From: Anaerofilum faecale
GTDB taxonomy: Bacteria > Bacillota > Clostridia > Oscillospirales > Ruminococcaceae
Length of the DNA stretch: 64,000 bases
NCBI GenBank assembly: GCA_019114265.1
Contig: DXFV01000033.1
Location: 1 to 64,000 of the forward strand
Direction of reading: 5' to 3'
The notes under the pieces were generated by a model that saw only the letters and a program-made list of their open reading frames with translations, was not told the origin of the DNA and did no database searches. The position numbers and the translations under genes are program-made. This document shows, piece by piece, positions 1-7,914 of this stretch; position 1 is the first letter of the stretch, and the number at the start of each line of letters is the position of its first letter.

Positions 1-1674
1 GCGCTGTATGCGGCGGGCGAGCTGATGTACCAGATCGGCTTCGGCGCGGAATACAGCGCCGTGCAGGTGTGGCGGGGATGTAAGGCTTTTTCCCGCCTGG
101 CAGGCCGCACCCTGGCCTGGGCGGCACGGCGCGTGGGCAGATACATAGCAGCGGGCGCCAAAGGCCTGTGGGAGGACATCACCGGCCCGTTCACCGGGTT
201 GGTGAAGGGCGCGCGCGGTCTGCGCCAGATGGCGCGCACCGGCTATGAGGAAGAGGGCGTCGCCCGCGCGGCGCGCCACAGCGCAGCCTACCTGGGCCGC
301 GGCGCGGTGAAATACTTCTGGGTGCTGGGGCGCGTGGTGAGCTACCTTCTCCCGGCTGCCGCCGCCGTTGTGTTTGTGCTGACGGTGACCCGGCAGCTGG
401 AAAGCCCGTTCGCGCTGGAGGTGAGCTGCAACGGGCAGGTGGTGGGCTACGTGGAGGACGAGCTGGTCTTTGACGCCGCCCGCGAAAAAGTGAGAAGCCG
501 CATCGTCCTGTCGGAGGACCAGACCTGGGATGTGGAGCCCACCTTCGTGCTGGCGCAGTCCAGCGAAGTGATGGACAACAACGAGATGGCGGACGCCATC
601 CTGATGGCCTCGGCGGACGAGATCCAGGAGGCCACCGGCTTGGAGATCGACGGCCAGCTGGTTGCGATCGTGAGCGAGGGGGACCGGCTGCGGGAATACC
701 TCGACGGCGTGAGATCCCAGTACGAGGACCCCAACAATCCCAACCTGACGGCCGAGTTTGTGCAGGACATCCAGACGGTGGACGGCCTGTATGCCACCGC
801 CTCCCTCACCGACTACGACAGCGTGATCGAGACGCTGTCCGGCCAGCGGGAGCAGGAGCAGCGCTATGCCATCCAGGAGGGCGACAGCCTCACGCTGGTG
901 GCGTCCCGCTTCAACCTCACCACCACCGACCTCGTCAACCTCAACCCCAAACTGGCCGACCCCAGCTACAACTGGCCGATCGGCGACGAGCTGGTCGTGC
1001 ACCAGTCGGTGCCCTACTTACAGGTCAAGACCATCGAGACGGTGGAGGAGGACCAGGTCATCACCCATACCAGCCGCACCGAGGACGACAGCGAGCTGGC
1101 CTACGGAAAGACCCAGACGGTCCAGGAGGGCCAGGACGGCCTCGACCATGTCACCTATGAGGTGGTGCGCATCAACGGCATCGTCACCGAGCGCAACGAG
1201 GTGGAGCGTGTCCGCATCGCCGACCCCGTGGAGGAGATCATCCGCCGCGGCACCAAGATGCCGGAGGGTTCGCTGTCCACCACGGCGGTGTTCGGTTCCG
1301 GCCAGATGATGTGGCCGGTTCCCGGCTACAGCTACGTCAGCCGCTGGATGAGCCCGGGCCACAAAGGCGCCGATATCTGCGCATCCTACGGGACACCCAT
1401 CGTTGCCGCCGACAGCGGCGTGGTGGTGCGCGCAGGCTGGAACGCCGCCGGCAGCGGATACGGCTACAGCGTCGTGATCCAGCACGGCCCCGGCAACACC
1501 ACTCTGTATGCCCACTGCAGCGCGCTGTATGTCAGCGTGGGCCAGAGCGTACAGAAAGGCCAGCAGATCGCGGCGGTTGGTTCCACCGGCTGGAGCACCG
1601 GCAACCACTGCCACTTCGAGATCACTGTGAACGGCCAGCGCGTCAGCGCCCGCAACTACTTCCCCAATAAGTGA
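1..1674 (+). CDS. M23 family peptidoglycan endopeptidase with LysM and G5 domains (5' partial)
   Basis: Membrane-anchored zinc endopeptidase expected to cut peptide cross-links in peptidoglycan outside the cell. The frame is open from base 1 and no SD precedes the first ATG at 25, so the true start probably lies upstream of the window. Counting from that ATG: a basic N-terminal region, one membrane segment near residues 98-122, a LysM module near 280-330 (glycan binding), a G5-like module near 331-412, and the M23 catalytic domain near 432-545. Zinc ligands are visible as H446-xxx-D450 and the H528-C-H530 pair. The long basic cytoplasmic N-terminus is unusual and may bind DNA or lipid, which is inference only. 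A terminator follows directly. Confidence 0.9.
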   Translation, partial: ALYAAGELMYQIGFGAEYSAVQVWRGCKAFSRLAGRTLAWAARRVGRYIAAGAKGLWEDITGPFTGLVKGARGLRQMARTGYEEEGVARAARHSAAYLGRGAVKYFWVLGRVVSYLLPAAAAVVFVLTVTRQLESPFALEVSCNGQVVGYVEDELVFDAAREKVRSRIVLSEDQTWDVEPTFVLAQSSEVMDNNEMADAILMASADEIQEATGLEIDGQLVAIVSEGDRLREYLDGVRSQYEDPNNPNLTAEFVQDIQTVDGLYATASLTDYDSVIETLSGQREQEQRYAIQEGDSLTLVASRFNLTTTDLVNLNPKLADPSYNWPIGDELVVHQSVPYLQVKTIETVEEDQVITHTSRTEDDSELAYGKTQTVQEGQDGLDHVTYEVVRINGIVTERNEVERVRIADPVEEIIRRGTKMPEGSLSTTAVFGSGQMMWPVPGYSYVSRWMSPGHKGADICASYGTPIVAADSGVVVRAGWNAAGSGYGYSVVIQHGPGNTTLYAHCSALYVSVGQSVQKGQQIAAVGSTGWSTGNHCHFEITVNGQRVSARNYFPNK

Positions 1675-1680
1675 TTGGCA

Positions 1681-1718
1681 AACACCCTGTCTGCAAACGG
1701 ACAGGGTGTTTCCTTTTT
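1681..1718 (+). terminator. Rho-independent terminator after the M23 peptidase
   Basis: Arms AACACCCTGTC and GGACAGGGTGTT enclose a short A-rich loop and are followed by a T-rich run (TTTCCTTTTT). Confidence 0.85.
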
Positions 1719-1824
1719 CTGGCACGGTCCCGGAAATATCGTATGGTTTTTTTCCAAAAATACGCGCGGGATGTGTGCAAAGTGCGGATATTCTCTGTGT
1801 GGGCGGAAATAATCGTTTTGTTAC

Positions 1825-1853
1825 TTTTCATTGGGCCGGTTTCGTTGTATAAT
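1825..1853 (+). promoter_or_regulatory. Candidate sigma-A promoter for murA
   Basis: A perfect TATAAT at 1848-1853 has a weaker TTTTCA 17 bases upstream. It would give a leader of about 110 nt to the murA start. Within that leader lies a perfect 16-bp palindrome (ATGGGCCG/CGGCCCAT, 1919-1934) just upstream of the SD, which could fold near the ribosome site. Confidence 0.5.
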
Positions 1854-1970
1854 AAATGTTGTGTCTGAAAAAGCGGGCGCGGGCCTGCTCTGCGCCGGGC
1901 ACAGCGTTTTTTGACTTTATGGGCCGCGGCCCATTGCATAAATTTCCTGCTCGAAAGGGAGTATTGGATC

Positions 1971-3254
1971 TTGGATAAATTTGTGATTACCGGCGGAAAG
2001 CCCCTCGTGGGCGAGGTATCCATCAGCGGCGCCAAAAACGCGGCCGTTGCCATTCTGCCTGCCACGCTGCTGGCGGGCGGTCCCTGCGTGATCGAAAACC
2101 TGCCCAACATCAGCGATGTGGCGGCCTCGGTGCACATTCTGCACGAGATGGGCGCACAGGTGAAGATGCTGGATGCACACACCCTCCAGATCGACACCAC
2201 CCGCATCACCAGCACCGAAGTGCCCAACGAGCTCAGCCGCCAGATGCGCGCCAGCTACTATTTCCTGGGCGCGCTTCTGGGCCGGTTCGGCACCGCCTCG
2301 GTGGCGATGCCCGGCGGCTGCAATCTGGGCCCCCGCCCCATCGACCAGCATCTCAAGGCCTTCACCGCTCTGGGCGCGGAAGACGCCGTGCGCGGCGGCA
2401 TGATCAATGTGGAGGCCGAGCGCCTGGAAGGCAACCATGTCTTCTTCGACACCGTGTCGGTGGGCGCCACCATCAACGCCATGCTGGCGGCGGTGATGGC
2501 GGAAGGCATGACCGTGCTGGAGAACGTGGCCAAGGAGCCGCACATCGTGGACGTGGCCAACTTCCTGAACACGATGGGCGCCGATGTGCGCGGCGCAGGC
2601 ACCGACGTCATCAAGATCCGCGGTGTGAAGAAGATGCACGGCTGCACCTACTCCATCATCCCGGACCAGATCGAGGCCGGCAGCTACATGGTGGCCGCCA
2701 CCATCACGGGCGGAAATGTACTGGTGAAAAATGTGATCCCCAAGCATCTGGAGCCGATCACCGCCAAGCTGGAGCGGGCGGGCGCTCTGATCGAGGAATA
2801 CGACGACGCCGTGCGGGTCTGCCGCACCGGGAAGATCGAGCCGCTGAACATCAAGACCATGCCGCATCCCGGCTTCCCCACCGACATGCAGCCGCTGATG
2901 AGCGTGCTGCTCACCGTGGCGCGCGGCACCAGCATCGTCACCGAGGGCATCTGGGAAAACCGGTTCCGCTATGTGGATGAGCTCATCCGCATGGGGGCGA
3001 ACATTCAGGTGGACGGCCGTGTGGCGGTCATTGAGGGCGTTCCCGAGCTGTCGGCGGCCCCGGTGCGCGCCACGGATCTGCGCGCCGGCGCAGCGCTGGT
3101 GGTGGCGGCGCTGGCGGCCAGGGGCACAAGCGAGATCGAGGAGATCGGCCATATCGAGCGCGGCTACGAGGATCTTGTGCAAAAGCTGCAGGGCCTGGGC
3201 GCGGATATCCGCCGGGTTTCCATCCCCGAGCAGACGCTGGCGCAGGCGCTTTGA
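1971..3254 (+). CDS. murA: UDP-N-acetylglucosamine 1-carboxyvinyltransferase
   Basis: Transfers enolpyruvate from PEP to UDP-GlcNAc, the first committed step of cytoplasmic peptidoglycan precursor synthesis. The TTG at 1971 is preferred as start because GAAAGGGAG lies 9 bases upstream and because it puts the catalytic Lys-Asn pair exactly at K22-N23, as in the E. coli enzyme. An in-frame upstream start at 1911 lacks an SD. The PEP-binding loop PGGCNLGPRPID carries the nucleophile C117, so the enzyme should be of the fosfomycin-sensitive type (family knowledge). Length 427 aa is normal. Firmicutes often carry two MurA paralogues; which one this is cannot be decided here. It is followed by its own terminator. 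Confidence 0.95.
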   Translation: MDKFVITGGKPLVGEVSISGAKNAAVAILPATLLAGGPCVIENLPNISDVAASVHILHEMGAQVKMLDAHTLQIDTTRITSTEVPNELSRQMRASYYFLGALLGRFGTASVAMPGGCNLGPRPIDQHLKAFTALGAEDAVRGGMINVEAERLEGNHVFFDTVSVGATINAMLAAVMAEGMTVLENVAKEPHIVDVANFLNTMGADVRGAGTDVIKIRGVKKMHGCTYSIIPDQIEAGSYMVAATITGGNVLVKNVIPKHLEPITAKLERAGALIEEYDDAVRVCRTGKIEPLNIKTMPHPGFPTDMQPLMSVLLTVARGTSIVTEGIWENRFRYVDELIRMGANIQVDGRVAVIEGVPELSAAPVRATDLRAGAALVVAALAARGTSEIEEIGHIERGYEDLVQKLQGLGADIRRVSIPEQTLAQAL

Positions 3255-3273
3255 TCTGCATAAAGAGCTCACG

Positions 3274-3301
3274 CGGCGCACAATCCGGTGCGCCGTTTTT
3301 G
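3274..3301 (+). terminator. Rho-independent terminator after murA
   Basis: Arms CGGCGCAC and GTGCGCCG with a 6-base loop are followed immediately by TTTTTG, 20 bases after the murA stop. Confidence 0.85.
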
Positions 3302-3321
3302 TTTGCAGAAAGGATTGAGAT

Positions 3322-4113
3322 ATGGCACAGTTTACCACGCTGTATTCCGGTTCGTCCGGCAACAGCGCCGTCATCGAGGAGGACGGCAGCTACCTGCTGG
3401 TGGACATCGGAAAAAGCTGCCGCAAAACCATGCAGGCGCTGGATGCGCTGGATCTTGCGCCCAACCGGCTGCAGGGCATCCTCATCACGCATGAGCACAT
3501 CGACCACGTCAGCGGCCTGAAGGTGTTTCTGAAAAAGAACCACGTGCCGGTCTACGCCTCGCCGGCCACGCTGGATATGCTGGCGGCGCAGGACCGCCTT
3601 CCCCCCGGCGCACAGCTGCGCCCGGTGGACGGCAGCGTGCAGGAGGCGGGCGGGTTCGGCGTGCAGGGCTTTGCCACCAGCCACGACGCCATCGACTGCC
3701 ACGGCTACCGCATCACCACGCCAAAGGGAAAGACGATGGCCATCGCCACCGACCTGGGCTACCTCAGCGAGACGGTACATACCGCGCTGTCGGGTGCGTC
3801 GCTGGTGGCGCTGGAATCCAACTACGACCCCTTCATGCTGCGCACCGGCCCGTACCCCTATGCGCTCAAGGTGCGCATTGCGGGCCGGCGGGGACATCTC
3901 TCCAACGACGAGTGTGCGGGCAAGGTGCTGGAGCTGATCCAGGAGGGGTGCGAAAAGTTCTGTCTGTGCCACCTCTCGCACGAGAACAACACCCCCGCCC
4001 ATGCGCTGGGGACGGTGAAAAACCTGCTTGCGGCGGCGGGCGTCCGTCCGGGCGAGGGCGGCATCGTGCAGGCGGCAAAGCGGGAAGAGATCTCGGATTG
4101 GATGGAGTTTTGA
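3322..4113 (+). CDS. MBL-fold metallohydrolase, YycJ/WalJ family
   Basis: Small metallo-beta-lactamase-fold protein of 263 aa, opening with the family signature SGSSGNSAVIEEDGSYLLVD. The metal-binding motif THEHIDHVSG (HxHxDH) is intact, and a later histidine in the C-terminal half (LCHLSHEN) completes the usual set. In Bacillus and Streptococcus, YycJ/WalJ lies in the walRK operon and is linked to cell wall and division coordination; its substrate is still uncertain. Here it has no two-component genes beside it but keeps the conserved neighbour rlmH, one base downstream, so the two are surely cotranscribed. The ATG has AGAAAGGA upstream. Confidence 0.85.
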   Translation: MAQFTTLYSGSSGNSAVIEEDGSYLLVDIGKSCRKTMQALDALDLAPNRLQGILITHEHIDHVSGLKVFLKKNHVPVYASPATLDMLAAQDRLPPGAQLRPVDGSVQEAGGFGVQGFATSHDAIDCHGYRITTPKGKTMAIATDLGYLSETVHTALSGASLVALESNYDPFMLRTGPYPYALKVRIAGRRGHLSNDECAGKVLELIQEGCEKFCLCHLSHENNTPAHALGTVKNLLAAAGVRPGEGGIVQAAKREEISDWMEF

Positions 4114-4114
4114 C

Positions 4115-4600
4115 ATGCAGCACATCGACCTGATCTGTATCGGAAAACTGAACGCCCCCTATTTTGCACAGGGGGTGTCTGAATACGCCAAGCGGCTGAG
4201 CGCCTACTGCGATTTCCGCATCGTGGAGCTGCCGGAGGAGACGATCCGGGAAAAGAACGCCAGCGCGGCGTCGATCGAAAAGGCGCTGGACAAGGAGGCC
4301 GACCGCATCCTGGCCAGTGTCCGCAAGGGGGCGTCCATCGTGGCGCTCTGCATCGAGGGAAAGCAGCTGTCCAGCGAGGAGCTGGCCGACCGCATCGCCC
4401 AAACGGCGGGCAGCGGGGCAGGAGATATGGCGTTCGTCATCGGTTCCTCGCACGGCCTGTCCCCGCGCGTCAAGCAGGCGGCGGCTTTGCGCATGAGCAT
4501 GAGCCGCATGACCTTCCCGCACCAGCTGGCGCGCCTGATGCTGGCCGAACAGCTGTACCGCGCCTTCTCCATCAACGCGGGCGCCAAATACCACAAATGA
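4115..4600 (+). CDS. rlmH: 23S rRNA (pseudouridine1915-N3)-methyltransferase
   Basis: Methylates N3 of pseudouridine 1915 in helix 69 of 23S rRNA on assembled 70S ribosomes, using SAM. The protein is 161 aa, matching the roughly 155-160 aa of the family. The C-terminal EQLYRAFSINAGAKYHK and the FVIGSSHGLS stretch (SPOUT trefoil-knot SAM site) are typical. The ATG at 4115 begins one base after the upstream stop, so translation is probably coupled. A longer in-frame start at 4028 would lie inside the preceding gene and is rejected. Confidence 0.95.
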   Translation: MQHIDLICIGKLNAPYFAQGVSEYAKRLSAYCDFRIVELPEETIREKNASAASIEKALDKEADRILASVRKGASIVALCIEGKQLSSEELADRIAQTAGSGAGDMAFVIGSSHGLSPRVKQAAALRMSMSRMTFPHQLARLMLAEQLYRAFSINAGAKYHK

Positions 4601-4623
4601 CCTTCCCTTTATAAAACGACAAG

Positions 4624-4660
4624 CGCAGACGATCGGATACAGGATCGTCTGCGTTTTTTT
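4624..4660 (+). terminator. Rho-independent terminator after rlmH
   Basis: Arms CGCAGACGATC and GATCGTCTGCG around an 8-base loop are followed by seven T residues. Confidence 0.9.
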
Positions 4661-4671
4661 GCACGGCGGCA

Positions 4672-4763
4672 ACTTGTCGAAAAAGATGGTTTGCGCTGCC
4701 CAAAAGCCTTCTCCCGGCAGGGGAAGGTACCTCGCCGCACAAAGGAAATCGCTTGCCAGACAG
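4672..4763. repeat. Mosaic intergenic repeat, copy A
   Basis: This shares blocks with 35178-35383: a CTTGTCGAAAA start, GGTTTGCGCTGCCCAAAAGC, a GC hairpin around GGCAGGGGAAGG, and an end block resembling CGCACRAAGGAAATC plus CTTGCYRGACAGC. The middle of the longer copy is missing here. It lies between the convergent rlmH and hydrogenase genes. Confidence 0.7.
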
Positions 4764-4796
4764 CAAAAACGCCCGCGGCAACAAATGCCGCGGGCG
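4764..4796 (-). terminator. Rho-independent terminator after the hydrogenase gene
   Basis: Read on the minus strand, arms CGCCCGCGGCA and TGCCGCGGGCG with a 5-base loop are followed by TTTTT. Confidence 0.85.
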
Positions 4797-4819
4797 GGTT
4801 CTGCGCGTTGCAGAGGGGA

Positions 4820-6334
4820 TCAGTCCAGCATGCCCAGAGTGATCTCGTAGGGGCTGTCGGTGGCGTTCTGGATCTTGGCCTCTTTCTTGTATTTGGCCAG
4901 AGCAGCGGCCGCCTTCACGGGGTCGGCGATGGTGCCGGCGCCGGCGATACAGCCGCCGGGGCAGCCCATGCCCTCCAGCAGGTAGCCGTTGTACTTGCCG
5001 GCCTTGGCCATCATCAACAGCTTCCTGCAGTCGGCCAGGCCCTGGGCGGAGGCGATCTTCACCTCGCGGTCGGGGTCCATCTGGTGGATGGCGTTCGCCA
5101 CCGCGGCAGCCACGCCGCCGCTCACGGCAAAGCCGCGGCCGTCGCCGGTGGCCTCGCGCAGCGGAGCCTCCTCCTCGATGTCGGCGAAGTTCACTTCCTT
5201 GGCCTCGAACATGCCCATCAGCTCTTCAAAGGTCAGCACGAAGTCCACGTCGCTGCGGATGGTGCGGCGGCTGGCCTCCAGCTTCTTGGCGGCGCAGGGG
5301 CCGATGAAGGCGATCTTGATGTTCTTGTGCTGCTTCTTCAGCAGGCGGGCGGTCAGCACCATCGGAGTCATGGCCATGCTGATATAGGGGGCCAGCTCGG
5401 GGAACAGCTTCTTGGCCATCACGCTCCAGCTGGGGCAGCAGGAGGTCGCCATGAACGGCTGATTCGCGGGCACCTCACGCATGAAGTCCTTGGCCTCTTC
5501 CAGGGTGCACAGGTCGGCGCCGATGGCCACCTCCACCACGTCGGCGAAGCCCAGCTGCTGCATGGCGGGACGGATCTTGCCGGCGGTCATCTCGGGGCCG
5601 AACTGGTTCACGAACGCAGGGGCGATGATGGCGAACACACGCTCGCCGTTCCGGATGGAGTGCACCAGCTGGAAGATCTGGCCCTTGTCCACGATCGCGC
5701 CGAACGGGCAGTTCACCAGGCACATGCCGCAGGACACGCACTTGTCGTAGTCGATTTTGGCGCGGCCCAGCTCGTCGCTGCCGATGGCGTTCATGCCGCA
5801 GGCGGCGGCACAGGGGCGCTCCATCTTGTTGATGGCGTGGTAGGGGCAGGCGTCCACGCACTTGCCGCACTTGATGCACTTGTCCTGGTCGATCACAGAC
5901 TTGCCGTGCACCATGCTGATGGCGTTCTTGGGGCACACCTCTTTGCAGGGATGGGCCAGGCAGCCCTGACACATATTGGTGACCTCTACCTTCTTGGTGG
6001 GGCAGGCGTTGCAGGCAAACTTGATGATGTTCACCAGAGGGGGGTCGTAGTATTTCTCGTTGATGGCGCTGGCCTCGATGCCGTCGCTCACCGGCTGCTG
6101 CTCGTCCACGGGGCGCAGGGGCAGGCCGATGGCCAGGCGCAGGCGCTCCTCTACGATGGCGCGCTCCAGGAAGATGCTGTCGCGCATGGTGGCAACCTCG
6201 CCGGGAACGATCTTGAAGGGCAGCTTGGCAATTGCCTTGGCGTAGTCGCCGCCTTCGTAGGCCATCCGGGCCACTTCGGTGAACACCTTGCGGCGGATGT
6301 CGGTGACGGAAGTGTAAATTCCTCGCATGCTCAT
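4820..6334 (-). CDS. [FeFe] hydrogenase, group B type
   Basis: Cytoplasmic iron-only hydrogenase-like enzyme of 504 aa, expected to interconvert protons plus low-potential electrons with H2. Iron-sulfur cysteines fill residues 108-210: CNAC/CQGC/C near 108-134, CIKCGKCVDACP at 153-164, two Cys near 175-179, and CVSCGMCLVNCP at 199-209. H-cluster motifs follow: TSCCPSW (C299, C300), GPCAAKK (C347), and EGMGCPGGC (C458, C462). This architecture matches the group B1/B3 family of Clostridia, whose partner proteins are poorly known. The first ATG (6334) has GAGAGGAGAG 11 bases upstream. No HydEFG maturase or electron-transfer subunit is adjacent. It is likely monocistronic, with its own promoter and terminator. 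Confidence 0.92.
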   Translation of the reverse strand: MSMRGIYTSVTDIRRKVFTEVARMAYEGGDYAKAIAKLPFKIVPGEVATMRDSIFLERAIVEERLRLAIGLPLRPVDEQQPVSDGIEASAINEKYYDPPLVNIIKFACNACPTKKVEVTNMCQGCLAHPCKEVCPKNAISMVHGKSVIDQDKCIKCGKCVDACPYHAINKMERPCAAACGMNAIGSDELGRAKIDYDKCVSCGMCLVNCPFGAIVDKGQIFQLVHSIRNGERVFAIIAPAFVNQFGPEMTAGKIRPAMQQLGFADVVEVAIGADLCTLEEAKDFMREVPANQPFMATSCCPSWSVMAKKLFPELAPYISMAMTPMVLTARLLKKQHKNIKIAFIGPCAAKKLEASRRTIRSDVDFVLTFEELMGMFEAKEVNFADIEEEAPLREATGDGRGFAVSGGVAAAVANAIHQMDPDREVKIASAQGLADCRKLLMMAKAGKYNGYLLEGMGCPGGCIAGAGTIADPVKAAAALAKYKKEAKIQNATDSPYEITLGMLD

Positions 6335-6381
6335 GATTACGGATACTCTCCTCTCTCGATATGGGGCAAATACCTGTTAAA

Positions 6382-6410
6382 ATAATAACATAAATGGCGG
6401 GCGTCCACAA
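6382..6410 (-). promoter_or_regulatory. Sigma-A promoter for the hydrogenase gene
   Basis: On the minus strand, TTGTGG-N17-TATTAT gives an mRNA leader of about 40 nt. Confidence 0.65.
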
Positions 6411-6445
6411 GGTGGATACCCCCACAAAATGCCTTGACGCTTTAC

Positions 6446-6472
6446 AAAGAAAACCGTAAATTTTGCCGGTTT
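6446..6472 (-). terminator. Possible weak terminator after mtaB
   Basis: On the minus strand a 6-bp stem (AAACCG/CGGTTT) is followed by TTCTTTG. The stem is short, and read-through into the hydrogenase gene is possible. Confidence 0.35.
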
Positions 6473-6482
6473 GCCCAAAAAG

Positions 6483-7775
6483 TCACAGAATCCGGGCGCT
6501 GCACCGGCGGCCGTCGAACTCGCCCAGCTCCACCGGAACGATGTCGCCCGCGGCGCGGCCCGGCGCGCTCACCGCCACCGGCACATACAGCCGGGTGTAG
6601 CCGGTGAACATCGTGCCGCTGACGGCCTTCTCCAGCAGCACCTCTTCCCGCATGCCGCGCATCCCGGCGCACAGCCCGGCGCGCACCTCGTCGGCCGCCT
6701 GCTGCATCGCCTTCACCCGCAGCGATTTGGTGTGCTCGTCCACCTGGTCCGGCATCGACCAGCCCGGCGTGCCTTCCCGGCGGGAATATGGAAAGACGTG
6801 CACCTTCAAAAACTGCAGCTCCTTCACAAAGGCCAGGCTTTCGGCGAACTCCTCCTCGGTCTCGCCGGCAAAGCCCACGATCACGTCGGTGGTGAAGCTC
6901 GCGTTTCCGCCGAAGGCGCGGCGCAGCTTGTCCGCCACCGCGCGGTACTGATCGGGGGTATACAGCCGCCGCATCCGCCGCAGGGTGGACGCGCATCCGC
7001 TCTGCAGCGACAGGTGGAACTGGGGGCACAGCTTGTCCACCGCCGCCAGCCGCGCGATGTCCTCGTCGTGCATCAGGTCCGGCTCAAGGCTCCCCAGGCG
7101 GATGCGCCGCAGCGCGGGGATCTGCGCCGCCTTCTCCACCAGCCCGGCCAGGGTGGCGCCGGTGTCTTTGCCGTAGCTGGACAGGTTGATGCCGCTGAGC
7201 ACGCACTCGGCGTACCCGGCGTCTGCCAGCGCCTCCAGCTCCCGCAGGATGCTCGCCTCGTCCCGGCTGCGCACCCGCCCGCGGGCGCGGGGGATCACGC
7301 AGTAGGCGCACTGGCGGTCGCAGCCGTCCTCGATCTTGATGAAAGCGCGGGTGTGGCCCTCGAATTTCTCCACCGGCAGCTCCTCAAAGGCCTCGCCGCG
7401 CTCGTGGGGAGTGATGCACACCACCTGCTCGCCGGTGTCCAGATACTGCCGGATACAGCGCAGGATGCTGCCGCGTGCCGCCGAACCGGTGATGACGTCC
7501 GCCTCGGCGTCTGCGGCGGCCTCCTCGGGGAAGGCCTGGGGGTAGCACCCGGTCAGCACGGTCACCGCGCCGGGGTTTTCGCGCTTGGCACGCCGCAGCC
7601 ACTGGCGGCTTTTTTTGTCGCCGCCCGCCGTCACGGTGCAGCTGTTCACCACATATACGTCGGCCTCCTCGCCGTCGGCGGCGATGGTGTAGCCGTTCTG
7701 TTCAAACATGCGCATCAGCGCGCCGGTCTCGTTCTGGTTCACCTTGCAGCCCAAGGTGTAAAATGCTGCTCTCAT
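6483..7775 (-). CDS. mtaB: tRNA t6A37 methylthiotransferase
   Basis: Radical SAM enzyme that converts t6A37 to ms2t6A37 in tRNAs reading ANN codons. The protein is 430 aa. The N-terminal methylthiotransferase domain begins MRAAFYTLGCKVNQ with three conserved cysteines (GCK, NSCTV, TGCYPQ) for one [4Fe-4S] cluster. The radical SAM cluster motif is CDRQCAYC, followed by the TRAM-like C-terminus (GTMFTGYTRLYVPV). The GCKVNQNE opening fits MtaB/YqeV rather than MiaB. The ATG at 7775 has GAGGTGA just upstream; the frame extends further but without an SD. A good promoter lies 35 bases upstream. Confidence 0.93.
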   Translation of the reverse strand: MRAAFYTLGCKVNQNETGALMRMFEQNGYTIAADGEEADVYVVNSCTVTAGGDKKSRQWLRRAKRENPGAVTVLTGCYPQAFPEEAAADAEADVITGSAARGSILRCIRQYLDTGEQVVCITPHERGEAFEELPVEKFEGHTRAFIKIEDGCDRQCAYCVIPRARGRVRSRDEASILRELEALADAGYAECVLSGINLSSYGKDTGATLAGLVEKAAQIPALRRIRLGSLEPDLMHDEDIARLAAVDKLCPQFHLSLQSGCASTLRRMRRLYTPDQYRAVADKLRRAFGGNASFTTDVIVGFAGETEEEFAESLAFVKELQFLKVHVFPYSRREGTPGWSMPDQVDEHTKSLRVKAMQQAADEVRAGLCAGMRGMREEVLLEKAVSGTMFTGYTRLYVPVAVSAPGRAAGDIVPVELGEFDGRRCSARIL

Positions 7776-7809
7776 TGCGTCACCTCTGTGATGGAATCGT
7801 TCTGCTCCT

Positions 7810-7838
7810 ATTATACAAAAAAACGCCGCAAAGCACAA
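7810..7838 (-). promoter_or_regulatory. Sigma-A promoter for mtaB
   Basis: On the minus strand, TTGTGC-N17-TATAAT lies 35 bases before the mtaB ATG. Confidence 0.75.
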
Positions 7839-7914
7839 CCGGACCGGCGCCGTCGGAAAGATTTGCCTCAAAGCGGCATACACATAGCACCAAACCACCA
7901 AAGGAGGAACCGCT

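Noticed and set aside
4691..6385. Open frame of 564 codons on the plus strand opposite the hydrogenase gene
   Set aside because: The product is a low-complexity Ala/Gly/Leu/His protein, a mirror of GC-rich codon bias; the minus strand encodes a complete enzyme with SD and promoter.
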